DNA of 64,000 nucleotides from contig KV918826.1 of NCBI GenBank assembly GCA_002049455.2, positions 186,001-250,000 of the forward strand. Direction: 5' to 3'. Below the pieces are notes generated by a model, which saw nothing but the letters and a program-made list of their open reading frames with translations, searched no databases and was not told the origin of the DNA. The stretch is from Porphyra umbilicalis (Eukaryota; Rhodophyta; Bangiophyceae; Bangiales; Bangiaceae). The translations under genes and the position numbers were made by a program. Shown here piece after piece: positions 30,156-41,245 of the stretch; positions within the stretch are counted from its first letter, which is position 1; the number at the start of each line of letters is the position of its first letter.

Positions 30156-31975
30156 CAGCCACCGCCGCCGCCGCCGCCAATGATAGGGCGGCTCGCGGCA
30201 CTGCGGCGGGCGCTCACGGGGGGGGGAGGGCAGGGGGCGGGCGGCTAGGGCGCCCCCGCCCGCCGCTGCAGCGTCGGTCGCCGGTGGCGCTGACGGGCGG
30301 CGGCGGCCGCGTAGACCGCCGCTGCAGCGTCGGTCACCGGCAGCGCTCACGGGCGACGCGGGCTTGGCGGCCCGCCGCCGCCCGCCTTGCGGCCGCCGCG
30401 CAGCGGAGGGTTCGGTCGGGGGCAGTGGGGGCCGGGCGCTGGCGGCCGCCGCTGCGGGCGCCCGTCGCTTGGCCGGTGGCAGCCGGCGGCAGCGGCGGCG
30501 GCGGCAGCAGTGCGGGAGGCGGTGGCGGTTACAACGGCAGCGGCGCGTCCGTCTCCCTTCCCAACTGCGCCCAACCGCCAGCGGCGGCCGCAGGAGTGCC
30601 GTCCGGCGGCCGCCGGCGCGCGCACCGCGGCGGGCACCCAACCGGGACACGAAACGCCACAGGCAGCCGTCGCCCGCGTCTGTGCCGGCGCCCTCGACGG
30701 GTGCGCCGGTAGCTCGCAGGCCGCCGTCCCTGTCTGCGCAACCATCACGCGCGCGCGGCTCGCCGCCGCGCCGCCGCCACCCGCCCACCCGGGGCGGTCT
30801 GAAACGCCGCCCGCCGCCCCGTGGCCGCCGCCGCCCCCGCGCGCCGCGCGACACCAGCGCCGCCGGGTGCACGCCGCTCCGCCGAGCGCCGTCGTCCATC
30901 GCGCCTGCGGGGAGGGCGGCGGCGGCCGGCGGTGCGGCCGGCCGCCGCCGCCGGGCAAGTGGCTGGGTGGAGGGGTCGGCGTGCGCCGACCGACGGCGGC
31001 AGCGTCGTGAGGGGCGACCGCTCGACGGGGCGGCGCCCACCCTGCGCGGTGGCCGCGGGGGGCTAGACGCACAGGCTGCCGAATTCGGCAGCGCCCTCTA
31101 CCGACGGCGCCGTGACGCCCGGGCCGTGGGGGGCCGCGACGGCGGCCGGTTGGGGTGTGGCCGACGGTGCCGCGACCGCGGTCGACTGCGGTCGCTGTTG
31201 CCGGCTGCGGTGCGGCAGCCTTGTGTGAACCCGTGCGGCGCTGTGACCGGCCGTAGGGCGCGTCGGGTGGCACCCGTCGTGGGTGGGCAGAGGCTCACAC
31301 GGTGTCCGTGTCAGTCGCCGTCAGTTCCGCGAGGAGGCGCATCCAGTGCAGCCAACGGCGCTGCTCGCCCATCAGGACGAGCGTCATGCAGCAAAAACCT
31401 CCGTCTCTGTCGAGGGCGGGGTCAGGAAAGGCCGCGCGCACGGGCCTTCGCGGTGCTGCGCGTGCACGACTTGCTGGTGACACCGGTCGCGTGGCTCTAC
31501 GTGGGGTGCGTGCAGACCGCGCAGAGTGGCGGTGCGTGAGGAGGCTTGGCTTGTTGGCGAGTAACTTGTGGTGTGCAGTGGGGTGCCGTGGTGACGCGCT
31601 TCTTGTGTACTGCGATTTTAGCTGCCGCTGTAGCTGGTCTTTGTCTTGATTCCTTTGTCAAGCTCTTCTCCGCTGTGTCGGTCCCTGGCCTGACGTATGT
31701 TTTGCATAACCGATCAACTGCATGACTGCATGACGGCTCAGTTTCTGGTGGCGATATGATACCGCGCTGTGAGCATCCGGTGAAGCAGGGACTGGGTGAG
31801 GAGAGCTGGGGGATGGCAAGGCGCGAGGTAGCTAGAGATCGGTGGCAGAGGTGGCGCTGGGAGAGAGATGGCTTTGGGAGAGGAAGGTGGTGAGGGGTGA
31901 GGGAGGTGGCCAGGGGCGGCCGGGGTGGCAGCGAGGGGGAGTGGCGGTCCCGTCAACACGACACTCTTCCAAGCG
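30156..31975. other. GC-rich gene-free stretch
   Basis: The sequence from 30156 to about 31270 is GC-rich with open but Arg/Pro/Gly-rich frames on both strands and no domain. A GCCGCTGCAGCGTCGGTC-type segment is repeated at about 30262 and 30318. From 31270 to 31975 composition is mixed and nothing is recognised. Confidence 0.45.
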
Positions 31976-31977
31976 TA

Positions 31978-32109
31978 CAGCCGTTCTCCCAAAAATCCGG
32001 CACTCCAACAGTTGCAAGAGAGTGCCAAATCGGCCTCTACGACCCCGCAGAGGGCGATTTGGAACTATTTTGCAACAGTTGGAGTGCGGGATTTTTGGGC
32101 GAACGGCTG
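31978..32109. mobile_element. Hairpin MITE (family H), first of a tandem pair
   Basis: CAGCCGTTCTCCCAAAAATC and its inverse (TTTTTGGGCGAACGGCTG) bound a foldback like that at 18135-18266. TA flanks it at 31976-31977 and 32110-32111. The arms carry several mismatches. Confidence 0.88.
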
Positions 32110-32111
32110 TA

Positions 32112-32235
32112 CAGCCGTTCTCCCAGAAATCCCGCACTCCAACTGTTGCTCAACTGTTCCAAACCGGCCTTCGCGCCCCCGCAGAGGCGGATTAGGGACT
32201 GTTTTCTAACAGTTGGGGTGACGGATTACAGTCAT
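32112..32235. mobile_element. Hairpin MITE (family H), second of a tandem pair, decayed
   Basis: Begins CAGCCGTTCTCCCAGAAATC directly after the TA shared with the preceding copy. The right arm is strongly diverged (GTTGGGGTGACGGATTACAG), so the end is approximate. Confidence 0.7.
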
Positions 32236-32281
32236 TGCGCATTTATATGTGTCCCGCTTAAAAGTTACCCTGCTTTATAAC

Positions 32282-33188
32282 CAGGCCTCACCAAGAGTAT
32301 TTCGGGAAGGGTATCACTCGTATATATTTTTCGGGTATATACTCATACTCGCGGGATTTTTCGGTCCTTCCCCAATACCCATACTCGGTGAATGAGCAGT
32401 GGTCAGATACCCGCGAAACCTGACGTCCAAGGGTATCAAGAGTGTTACTCGTACTCTCGATTCTGGAAAATACGACACTTTTGACGGTGAATTGACCGGA
32501 TACTCCCACATCAAATCGATGCCTGGCAATCTGAGCAGAGGCAGAGCGTGCGATTCGGGCCAACATCACGCATCTGCATGCGTGCGAAGCGAGTGACAGC
32601 GCACCATCCACCCTCTTGCGCTCTTAGGCGTCCGTCATCCCTCTCTGCTCTCCCCGTTCCTCCGCCCCGATCTTCATCCTCGCCCACCACGCGGCGCGGC
32701 GGCGGTCACCTTCCCAACCCTCCCGTTCGTCTCGCCTTTCGCGAGCCTCTCGCTCGCTCCTTGCACTTCCACCGAGAGCTCCAATCGGTCCTTGGGGTGG
32801 ACGCATTTGACAGGGCCTGTAGCCCTGATCGCCGCCCGGTCGGACCCAGTGACAATGCTCGTTCGGGTCGAGGAGCCAACGGAGGTCCGGCACCACGACG
32901 AAATCAGCCGCTTAACGAATAAACTGGTATCAAAACTACAAAGTTAGCTGCACGATGGAAATATGCATTCCTGTGAAAGGTATACGCATACCCGCGCCTC
33001 GGAACGACATTGGATACCGACGTCCCAGAACTTCATGGGTATGTACTCTTGATACCCGCTCTGTCTGGTTTGAGCGATACTCATACTCGGACGTCTAAAA
33101 TCCGGCTCACTGTCAGCCAATACTCGGTGGCTGGATCCGAGCCACATACCGTACTCGTGGCTGAAACTGATACCCTTGGTGAGGCCTG
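32282..33188. mobile_element. Non-autonomous hAT element (907 bp), GGGTAT-rich family
   Basis: Terminal repeats CAGGCCTCACCAAG (32282) and CTTGGTGAGGCCTG (ends 33188). Flanking 8-mers TTTATAAC and TTTATATC match at 7 of 8 positions, an eroded hAT target duplication. Both ends are rich in ATACCC/GGGTAT and ATACTCGTACTC-like motifs. The centre (32600-32930) is different, CT-rich sequence without a convincing protein. Confidence 0.8.
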
Positions 33189-33784
33189 TTTATATCTGAG
33201 CGCAACTCGATCGCTCCGGTGCGGTGCCCACCGCACTTGATGGCACTTGAAGTGATGATTCACAGCTAGTCCTCGCTGGCGTTCTGTGGATGGGGATTTC
33301 TGGGCTTAGGCCCAGTCTTGACGACACGCCCAGTTAAGACCCCAGCGATGTGGACATTAGGATTAACGGCCATCTATTGGCTGAAAGCTCTTCTGTCAGC
33401 AAAATACCATTTGTATACATACGTGTTAGGGCAGAATTGACTTTCCCAAGTCGTGTCACGACTTCCGGGAGCTGATTCCGTGCAGGGCTCTCTGTTGTTG
33501 CTCTCGTGCAGCTGGTCACACGTGTTTTGTCGAAAAAGCCAACAAGGCATCCGATATGGTCACGCGCTTTCAAAGCACTGGACCGTCTGTCCGGATCACG
33601 CCGGCGGCATCCGCCCGGCTCGTGGTCTGGATCAATCGGCCACTTGATCCACGAGTGATCGCTTGACCCGCCCTGCGGCCCACCTCTGGCCGCGCCATCA
33701 AGCGCCTGCGGCTATCACTGACTGGCCAATGGCGTGCTGTATGGCCCGAACTGGTGTATCGCGCGTCGGCAACAACGCATCAAG
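33189..33784. other. Unannotated spacer
   Basis: About 600 bp of mixed composition between two hAT elements. No gene, repeat or site is recognised. Confidence 0.4.
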
Positions 33785-34639
33785 CAGGGTTGTCAGCGTT
33801 TGGTTTGGTTTGCCAAACATGAACGGAATTCAACCTGGTTCACTTGAACGCTGGAGCGTTCAGGTTGAACGCAACATGTCAAAGGCCGTACTTGTTCCGC
33901 GTAATACTTAGTGTGCCACGTTTAATGTAGTTGAGATTGTGCTTGGAGAAGTCGGGGTGTCTGACTCGAGCTCCATCGAGCTTGAGTCGCCAAGCCGATG
34001 TAGCGTGTGCATAGTTCGCCTGCTGCAGTCCCGGCAACAGAGCCCTGCTTGCCTGCCACACCACCGCGACCCAATGCAAATGACTGGTACGAGCCGACGC
34101 CGGGGCGACGACGTTGACAACCGCCTGGGCCTCCGCGCAGTAACGGAGACGGGGGGACCAAACAGAAAGGACCAAACACCGATACGTGTAGACGGGGCGT
34201 TGAGGGCGAGTGGATGCTCCATTGTCTGAGAAGCAGCTTGCTGCACTCCACGCAATCCTGGGTGCGACCACGACCCATTCATCCTCCAGCCACAAAGGCT
34301 ATGATTAACGCACACGTTGACAGCAGATGAATCGATCTACATACTCAGCGCCTAGGGTGCTACACAGCCGATTGGCAACAGTTGACATGAAGGAGGGTCT
34401 GGGAGCAGAACTCTCAGCGCGACTGACCTGCAGGGGGTATGGCAACGAGGCAGTCAGAGCGGCCGCACGGCGCCGAACCACCTGGCTGATCAATTTGAAG
34501 TGGTCAACGAAAGCTCCTGTCTGCCCGGGAAATTAATATGAAATACAACCAAGTCGTTTGTCGTTTGGTTTGGTTCGTTTCTTGAAATCAACCTGATTCA
34601 TCGAACCATCTGTATATTCAACATGAACTTAGAACCCTG
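33785..34639. mobile_element. Non-autonomous hAT element (855 bp) with perfect TSD
   Basis: Ends CAGGGTTGTCAGCG (33785) and AGAACCCTG (ends 34639), flanked by the perfect 8-bp direct repeat GCATCAAG (33777-33784 and 34640-34647). It matches the outer element at 7251-8999 across its length and lacks the nested insertion, so it supplies the empty site for the element at 7500-8386. No transposase domain is visible. Confidence 0.95.
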
Positions 34640-34818
34640 GCATCAAGAGGCATGCAAGACTACAAGCACGGCAGAGCAAGCACGAGTGCACATTTAATTC
34701 GTCCAGTCCTCAAGCAGGGCTTCTAAACACGTCGCTTCCCCGGTCCCGAGAAGCGCCTCGTTCTCGGCGGCAGCTGCTGCATCTGCGGCAGCTGCGGCTG
34801 CTGCTGGCCCGGTGGAGA

Positions 34819-37125
34819 ATGCAGGCCCCGCACGGTATCTCCCAATCTTTGAAACCGCTGCCAGGTAGATACAGTCAATCTCCACCCATGTCCCGTCTGG
34901 CTCCTGGCACGATGGCCTATGGACCGGATTCGGACGATCGAACCCCGTTTCACAAACCGATTGTAATTCGCATGCCCACAAGGAGCGTGCAGTTGGAAAT
35001 TAACATTCCGCCACCTGGAGATATAAAACCGAAGCGCCGGCGCCGATCACCGCCGCCGCCCACGGACGCCGTCACTACCGCCGATCCCGTGGTCGTTGCC
35101 ACCACTCACCATCCCCCCCCCCCCCCCCCCCACCCATCTTCCCCCCCCCCTCCGGCGTCCCAGCTGCCGCCAGTGCTGGGTCGGCGTGTCATCCGCCCAA
35201 CCATGGGAATCCTACCACCCCTAGCAGAAGCTATGGCACGAGCCATGCATGCCTCATTTGCGCAAGCCGCCCCCGAGCTCGCTGCTCGAGTGCCAGGCGC
35301 CGTCCGAGCGGCCACCGTGGCTGCGGCGGCCGCGGGTGAGGCGGTTTTGGCCACGGACGACAACGAGGAGGCCGAAGTGGCAGTGGGCGCCTCGTCCACC
35401 ACTGACGTGGTCCACGTGAACTTGGTGGTGACGCGCAAGACGCGAGTGCCAATCACAATTGGTGTCAAGAAGACGATCTGTCGCATGCGCACGAAGGGGA
35501 TGTCGTGGAGCAGCATCATCGCCGAGTTGCCCGTGGACGTATCTAGGGACGCGGTACGCAAGATCTACAGACGCAAGGACACGTGGATGGCTCTCCCCGA
35601 CGATTCCATGACGGCTATGCGCACTACAAGGCGGGAGGGCGACTTTCCGGCGGTGGATAAGCTCCTGCTCGAGTGGATCACTGCGGTCGAGCGTCTTGGC
35701 CACGCTACGGTGCCTGTGTCGTTCGCGCTCCTTCAAGAAAAGGCGGCTGAGATTGGACGGCGGCTCGGGCTCGCCACGTTTCGGGCCAGCCGAGGCTACG
35801 CGCGTGGCTTCCTCTCCCGTAATGGGTTGGCGTCGATGCGGCTGCACGGCCAGGCCGGCGCCGTGGACACTATCGCAATCCAGCGGGATCTGGAGAAGTT
35901 GCAGGAGGAGCTCGTGGCGTTCAAGGACGACGATATCTTCAACATGGATGAGACGGGGCTTTTTTATCGCTACCTACCCTCGCAATCCTACGTGTCAAAT
36001 GGCGCGCGGCGTACGGCGCGCGGTGTGAAGGCAATGAAGGCCAAGGACCGTGTAACTGTCGTCTTGTGCTGCAACGCGTTCGGCATGGAGAAGCTACCCC
36101 CCGCCCTGATTGGGTCATCCAAGGTGCCAATATGCTTCAAGGGCCCCGACAGGACCCCTCCACTGCCCTACATGGACCAATCCAATGCATGGATGGATGG
36201 CACACGCTTCAAGCAGTGGTTTGACGAGGTGTTCGTGCCGGGGGTGATCACGCACGACCGCCGTAAAGTGGCGCTGATCATGGACAACGCGTCGTCCCAT
36301 GGCTCCCAAGTCGGTCACCCACAAGTGCAATTCTTCTTCCTCCCGCCTAATTCCACCGCTCGGAACCAGCCGCTGGACGCCGGAATTATTGCGGCGGTTA
36401 AGCGCGGCTACAGACGCCGGCACCTGAAAAGAGTGGTCGATGGCCTCGGGGAGCTCGTGCAGAGACCGTCAGCCGAGCAGCGCCAGTCTGACCTGGCGAC
36501 ATCACCATCGCCTTCACCTGACGATGCCGATGGCGCAGAGGTGGAGTGCAGCGCGGCCGAGGTGGCGCCGGCTCTGTCTGCCCACACCGCGGCGGCTGCC
36601 AACTCGGAGGCGGACTGCACGGGGCCGTCGTTTGTCACCCCCCGGTCCGAGTAGAGCGCCCTTCTCGAGAGGGAGGCGGCTAATGCCGTCCCCGCTTCCC
36701 GCCGTGGTCGTTCGGCTAACTGGGGCCTCGGCCTCGGGGCCGGCAACGCGGCCAATCTGATGGACGTAGCCGTCATGGTGAAGAAGGAGTGGGCCGCCAT
36801 CACCCGCGAGTGCATTGTGCACTGTTCGGCAAAGGCGGAGGTGCTGGGCACCATTCGGACGCACGACTTTCTCAAGAAGCACGGGGAGTACCGGCGGTCT
36901 TTTCGGGCTGTGGCCGACGACGTGGACGAGGTGTTGTCGATGCTGCGGGGCACATCTCTGGGGGACGTCACGCTCGGGGGGTTGAGCACAGGCGTGCAAC
37001 GGACGGTTGTGGAAGAGTGGCTGGACATTGAGGAGCAGCCCGCGGGGATGATTAGCGAGGCTGACGGGTGCTTGGAGGAAGCAAGCACCACCCTTCCTCC
37101 TTTGATCGATGATGATGAGGATTGA
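34819..37125 (+). pseudogene. Tigger/pogo-type transposase with one in-frame TAG
   Basis: A DNA transposase of the pogo/Tigger branch of Tc1/mariner. After a Pro-rich N-terminus comes an HTH (ITIGVKKTICRMRTKGMSW...VSRDAVRKIYRRKD, about 35450-35580) and a CENP-B-like second HTH (AVDKLLLEWITAVERLG...FRASRGYARGFLSRNGLASM, about 35655-35840). The catalytic domain follows with the first Asp in DIFNMDETGLFY (about 35935), the second in ALIMDNASSHGSQ (about 36270) and the third in NSTARNQPLDAGIIAAVKRG (about 36350). A TAG at 36652-36654 stops the frame. The same frame then continues without a stop to 37125 with the normal C-terminal region (MDVAVMVKKEWAAITRECIV). Everything else is intact, so it is a very recent relic or depends on readthrough. 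The first ATG is uncertain (34819, 34888 or later). Confidence 0.88.
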
Positions 37126-38098
37126 TTGCGGAGGACTTCGTTCATGCAGGATATGGTCGGGTTCGCATTGAAATTCAAATTGTCTTGTCCTGGTTCTCGT
37201 GTCCTTCTCTTCCGAGACGGGAAAAATCGTCTTCGGCGCCAGCGCACACCCCAGCATCCGACGATGCACCCATTCCCAGCTTCCATGGAGCGCACATGGA
37301 TCTTGCTACAATGTCAACGGTGGGGTTGTTGGCGTCTTCACAAACTACGCTTCTGAGCCCCGGCGTGATCGTGCCGCTTGTGCCCCCCCCCCGCCTCCCC
37401 CGCCCTTTTCACACGCGAGCCATGCGGATATGACGCAAACAAGGTCTTGCTGTCCCGCCCTCCTTCATTTTTACAGAGACACTGTAGGCCCTCAAACCCC
37501 CCTGGGTGCTTGCCTTTTCCCACCCCGCTTTGATGCCAACCACACCCCCTCCCGACTCCGCATCACCCGCCCAACCCTATCTGCAAAGCTCAATGCTTGA
37601 TACACTCACAGAAGGTTACAAGGATGCTGCGCTGCCGCTTGAAAGTGCTCAGATGGTTGACTTGGCCTGGCGCAAGAGTGCCCCTCGAGCGGGTGACTCG
37701 ATCGGCGGCCGCCAACCACCGCTCGTCGATGGCGGCGCCGAAGGCGAAGCACCTACGTATGCCAGGTGCAGGAGATGAGGCAGAGAACATATTGATTTCT
37801 GGAAGAGTCGGAAACCAGGGGGGGCGGGGGGGGAACAGGTAGGGGAGCGCAGACAAGGGCAAGAAAGGAGCACAGCGTGTACCACACTAGCAAATATTTG
37901 TAGCCACGAAAGAACGGAGACGTCCGTTCACGGAGGGCTGAAAACCGGGAGGATGGTGTCCGCGAGAGGAAACAGAGCGGTGACGACCAGGCGTTGCCGA
38001 TAAAGACAGGCCGCGCACTCGACCACAGTCAAGTGCGGGGTGCGCAAGAGGGCGTGGCCGAGCAAAAGACGCCTGGAACCAGATCAAATCCGGAAAAT
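37126..38098. other. Gene-free spacer
   Basis: About 970 bp of mixed composition between the Tigger relic and the minus-strand transposase-like gene. It should contain the Tigger right end, but no terminal repeat could be paired with confidence. Confidence 0.4.
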
Positions 38099-41000
38099 TT
38101 ACCCTAGGGTTTCTGTCAACAAGGTCCCACAAGTCCGAGGAACATCCCCATTTCGAGGCCACGATCGTCGTGTTTGGGTGTCCACAAACAGGCAGCGGCA
38201 CGGACATCTGTCTGTCCACTGGGTGGGACATGGATGGAGACTGACTGTATTGGATGCCCACTTGTCCGCGTTTGCGGACGCAGTGGCTGCAAAGGCGGCC
38301 GACTGGCGGGTGCCCATACCAGCGGCCGCTCGGGCCCGCGGGGTTCGCATGTCGCTTGGCCGTTTGGCGCACCGTGCGTTGGCGGGAGCCGGTGCCCGGC
38401 GCTTCCCGAGATTGAATGCGGAGTCCCCAGGACCTCGGCTCACCGCTGCCCGCTTCACCAACCGAACACAGCTCTCAAGGAAGGAATCCGCTGCAAACAC
38501 CGTCGAGTTCTGGTTGAAATAGCCATGCCAGGCCTCAAGACCTTGCTCGGCGAACAGCCCCAAAGACCCGTAGCGGTCCAACCAATCAGCAGCATGACAC
38601 GCGAGGATGTGTAGTTTGGGCGTAATGCTCGCCCACTCGAAGCTGGAGCGAAGAAGATCCACAAATTCAGCCGCTTGCCGCCGGAAGGTAGCTCTCTCGG
38701 GAGCTGCAATGATCGACGCGCGGTTCAATACCGGTAGCAAATCCGCCCACAATTCACACGACCGACGGTAGGCCGCCGCACGCGAAGGTGGGACAAACTG
38801 GTCCAAAACGGCACACACCGCCGCGAGGCATCTCCCAATCTTGTGACAAGCCCGGCCTGCAAAGGTGCCCCCCCAGTACGGGGCCGGTGACACCCCGACA
38901 TCGATTCGGAGGGCACGTGATAGAGCCGTTGCATACTCTTCGGCGCGCGACGCCCCCGAATCTAACGCAACCGCCTCTGCACTCAGCGACAATAGCCACG
39001 GACTCACTCCCAGCGTGATGTGTAACGGCATTGGCAGAATATCTTCTGGGGCGAACACCATCAGCGGCCGCCGCTCGTAGGTGAGAGTGATCGAGACCGC
39101 CGGGGGGTCTTCCATTGCTGCCAACGGACCGTTGGCGTACAGATCAGACATGTCCGACTTCTGAAGGAGCGTGCGCGGCACGCGTCCGGCACGGCTGCCG
39201 ACCTGTATAGTACCGTAATCAGCATAATTTGGGAGAAGCGCTTTGCTGGCAGCGGATGGCCGAGCGAGGCAGCAGCAGTAGCCACAGGGAAATCGGCAGG
39301 TTGCGCCGGCGTGACCGTCGAATGAGGTGGTGAACGAGTAGTCCCCTATCATGGTCATGTGGACCGGTCGCGTGACGCCCGCCACGGAGACCCCATTGGT
39401 TCGTAGGTCCTCCAAATCTGGAGCGTACAGCTCCGCCATAGCAGCCAATGAGGAGTAGTCGTCCTTTTCGCAAGGAAAAACACCAAAAAGGATGGTGTTA
39501 TCCCTGCGGCATGGTTGAGGCTGATTGATGCACGCCAGCACCGCCATACACGAGCTCTGCCGACCTCCCTTGTCAAGCCAAAAAGCGAGAAGAATCTCTC
39601 CGTCCGGCCGACCGGTGACGGGCCGCTCAATGAACTGGTTCCGCGCAATAAGATCTGCCACCAAGACCTCCACGGCAGCTCTTACGCTCACCAGCGTGGC
39701 GCCAACAGCCGTGGCTCTCACGAGATTGCGGCACTCGGCGGAAGCCTCACGGCCGTCGGCACGCATCACCGCGGCGCTGGCCAACCCTCTGGATGCTCCG
39801 CCCATCAATCGCCGAATCCTCTGCCACGTCTCGTAAGAGATATTGTTGGCGACAACAAACTGCGTCTGCAACCGTACAGGAAGTGCCGACACCGCAGCTG
39901 ATGGAACCACCGCCATAGTCCCAGCGTCATGAGCCCGTCGGCAGGCGCCTTTCAGGATCGCCTCCATGCTCGCCACGTCATCGCGACACAACCTTGAGAT
40001 CGCCGAGGACCCTTCGAGTGACCGTCGGCGGGCTTGCCTGGGTCCTACGACAGCCTGAAGCGGAATAGTCGCGCGGGTGAAAAGCAAATCACGTCCGTTG
40101 CCGGACCTAGCTTGCCATGCTTTGGGTTTTTCAGCCACCAGATGCATACTAACGATGGTCCCGACAGATTGCCGCTGGTCCTCGTCCAGCGTGGCATAAG
40201 CCCCAATGACAGTGGAAATGGCCCAATCGACATTGGGCATAGCCGCAGATGCCACCTGTGCCGCGTCACTCTCACTGGGAGCGACGGTTGCGCAGGTTGA
40301 TAGGCCAGGTGCACCAACCACACCATCGGTAATGGGCCCCGCGGACCCGCCCGTGTCGGACGCCTCGCCTAGTGTGCCATAGGCCGCAAAGACAGTGGCA
40401 ATTTCCAAATCTACACTAGACCCGCAGGCGTCCACCGCTTGGCTCGTGCCACTCCCAGTCGGGTTGAGGCCACCAGCCGCCGCTGCTTGTGACACTCCAG
40501 CACCACTCGTGATGGGCGCGTCCGGCGCGGCCGCGGACCCTACTGTATCGGACACCCTGTCCGCATGGCCAGCGCGCGGTACAGCCGGCTGCGGCGTGAT
40601 CAGTGATAGGAGGCTCGCCGAGCTCGGGGTCCCACCCTGACCAGGTGAATCCACAGCTACCGGCGCGGTGGCGTCAGCGGCCGCGGCTGACGTCACGAAA
40701 GGAGTTGGACGCAATGCGCGGCTGCGCTGCTCCGCTAGCGTCTTGCAAGCAGGACACACCGTCTCGCGACCACGAACTGGAAGAGAGGCTTGCTCATCTG
40801 CTTTCGCATCGGGCCACAGGAAACGCAAAATCCCTGGACCTGGTCGAGCCGATGGAAATCGGTCGGTGGACACATCCCCGTGGATGGTGGACGCACATGA
40901 GGCCCGTCTCGGTGTTGCAGTTGGGCGGAAACGGAAGTAGCAGAGATGGCAGTAGCCACGTGACACCCCATTACGGTCCGTCAAGCTCGAGACTGAGCAC

Positions 41001-41245
41001 CTACGACGAGGCATGGCATTTAGCAACCTGGCTTGCGCCGACTTGTTCAACAGTCCATCGTCGCGCCAAGCCATCCACAGCTGCGCAGCTGCGTTGTCAC
41101 GCAGGCAGGCTTGGTGGCACCCAACGCACACGAATACGTGATCAAGCTTTGGGAAAAGCGCTTGCAGGGAGGAGGAAACGGCATCACTGCGTGAAGCCAG
41201 ACACAACCCAGACACAACCCAAGACACACGGTAGCGAAAATGCAA
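38099..41245 (-). CDS. Large intact transposase-like protein (KDZ/Plavaka-like, unclassified)
   Basis: A 1048-residue uninterrupted ORF. The N-terminal part has Cys-rich zinc-binding-like motifs (CVGCHQAC at about residue 40, GYCHLCYFRF at about 97, CPACKTL at about 165). A long Ala/Ser/Thr-rich linker follows, then a conserved domain with MTMIGDYSFTTSF...ATCRFPCGYCCCL (about 620-655). Near 880 it has TPKLHILACHAADWLDRYGS then LGLFAEQGLEAWHGYFNQNS. A GDY...PC..C segment followed by LH...H....G...EQ..E..H is the layout of several RNase-H-fold transposases that capture Zn near the catalytic region (KDZ, Plavaka and relatives). The exact superfamily is not established. Terminal repeats were not found. 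The lack of stops over 3.1 kb suggests recent function or domestication. Confidence 0.6.
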   Translation of the reverse strand: MHFRYRVSWVVSGLCLASRSDAVSSSLQALFPKLDHVFVCVGCHQACLRDNAAAQLWMAWRDDGLLNKSAQARLLNAMPRRRCSVSSLTDRNGVSRGYCHLCYFRFRPTATPRRASCASTIHGDVSTDRFPSARPGPGILRFLWPDAKADEQASLPVRGRETVCPACKTLAEQRSRALRPTPFVTSAAAADATAPVAVDSPGQGGTPSSASLLSLITPQPAVPRAGHADRVSDTVGSAAAPDAPITSGAGVSQAAAAGGLNPTGSGTSQAVDACGSSVDLEIATVFAAYGTLGEASDTGGSAGPITDGVVGAPGLSTCATVAPSESDAAQVASAAMPNVDWAISTVIGAYATLDEDQRQSVGTIVSMHLVAEKPKAWQARSGNGRDLLFTRATIPLQAVVGPRQARRRSLEGSSAISRLCRDDVASMEAILKGACRRAHDAGTMAVVPSAAVSALPVRLQTQFVVANNISYETWQRIRRLMGGASRGLASAAVMRADGREASAECRNLVRATAVGATLVSVRAAVEVLVADLIARNQFIERPVTGRPDGEILLAFWLDKGGRQSSCMAVLACINQPQPCRRDNTILFGVFPCEKDDYSSLAAMAELYAPDLEDLRTNGVSVAGVTRPVHMTMIGDYSFTTSFDGHAGATCRFPCGYCCCLARPSAASKALLPNYADYGTIQVGSRAGRVPRTLLQKSDMSDLYANGPLAAMEDPPAVSITLTYERRPLMVFAPEDILPMPLHITLGVSPWLLSLSAEAVALDSGASRAEEYATALSRALRIDVGVSPAPYWGGTFAGRACHKIGRCLAAVCAVLDQFVPPSRAAAYRRSCELWADLLPVLNRASIIAAPERATFRRQAAEFVDLLRSSFEWASITPKLHILACHAADWLDRYGSLGLFAEQGLEAWHGYFNQNSTVFAADSFLESCVRLVKRAAVSRGPGDSAFNLGKRRAPAPANARCAKRPSDMRTPRARAAAGMGTRQSAAFAATASANADKWASNTVSLHPCPTQWTDRCPCRCLFVDTQTRRSWPRNGDVPRTCGTLLTETLG

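Noticed and set aside
29820-31273. Minus-strand ORFs of 300-400 codons
   Set aside because: They cross a simple-sequence array and a GC-rich stretch, and no protein family features are seen.
34694-34981. 95-codon minus-strand ORF overlapping the Tigger 5' end
   Set aside because: It has some coding-like composition, but it is antisense to the transposase N-terminus and matches nothing recognised.
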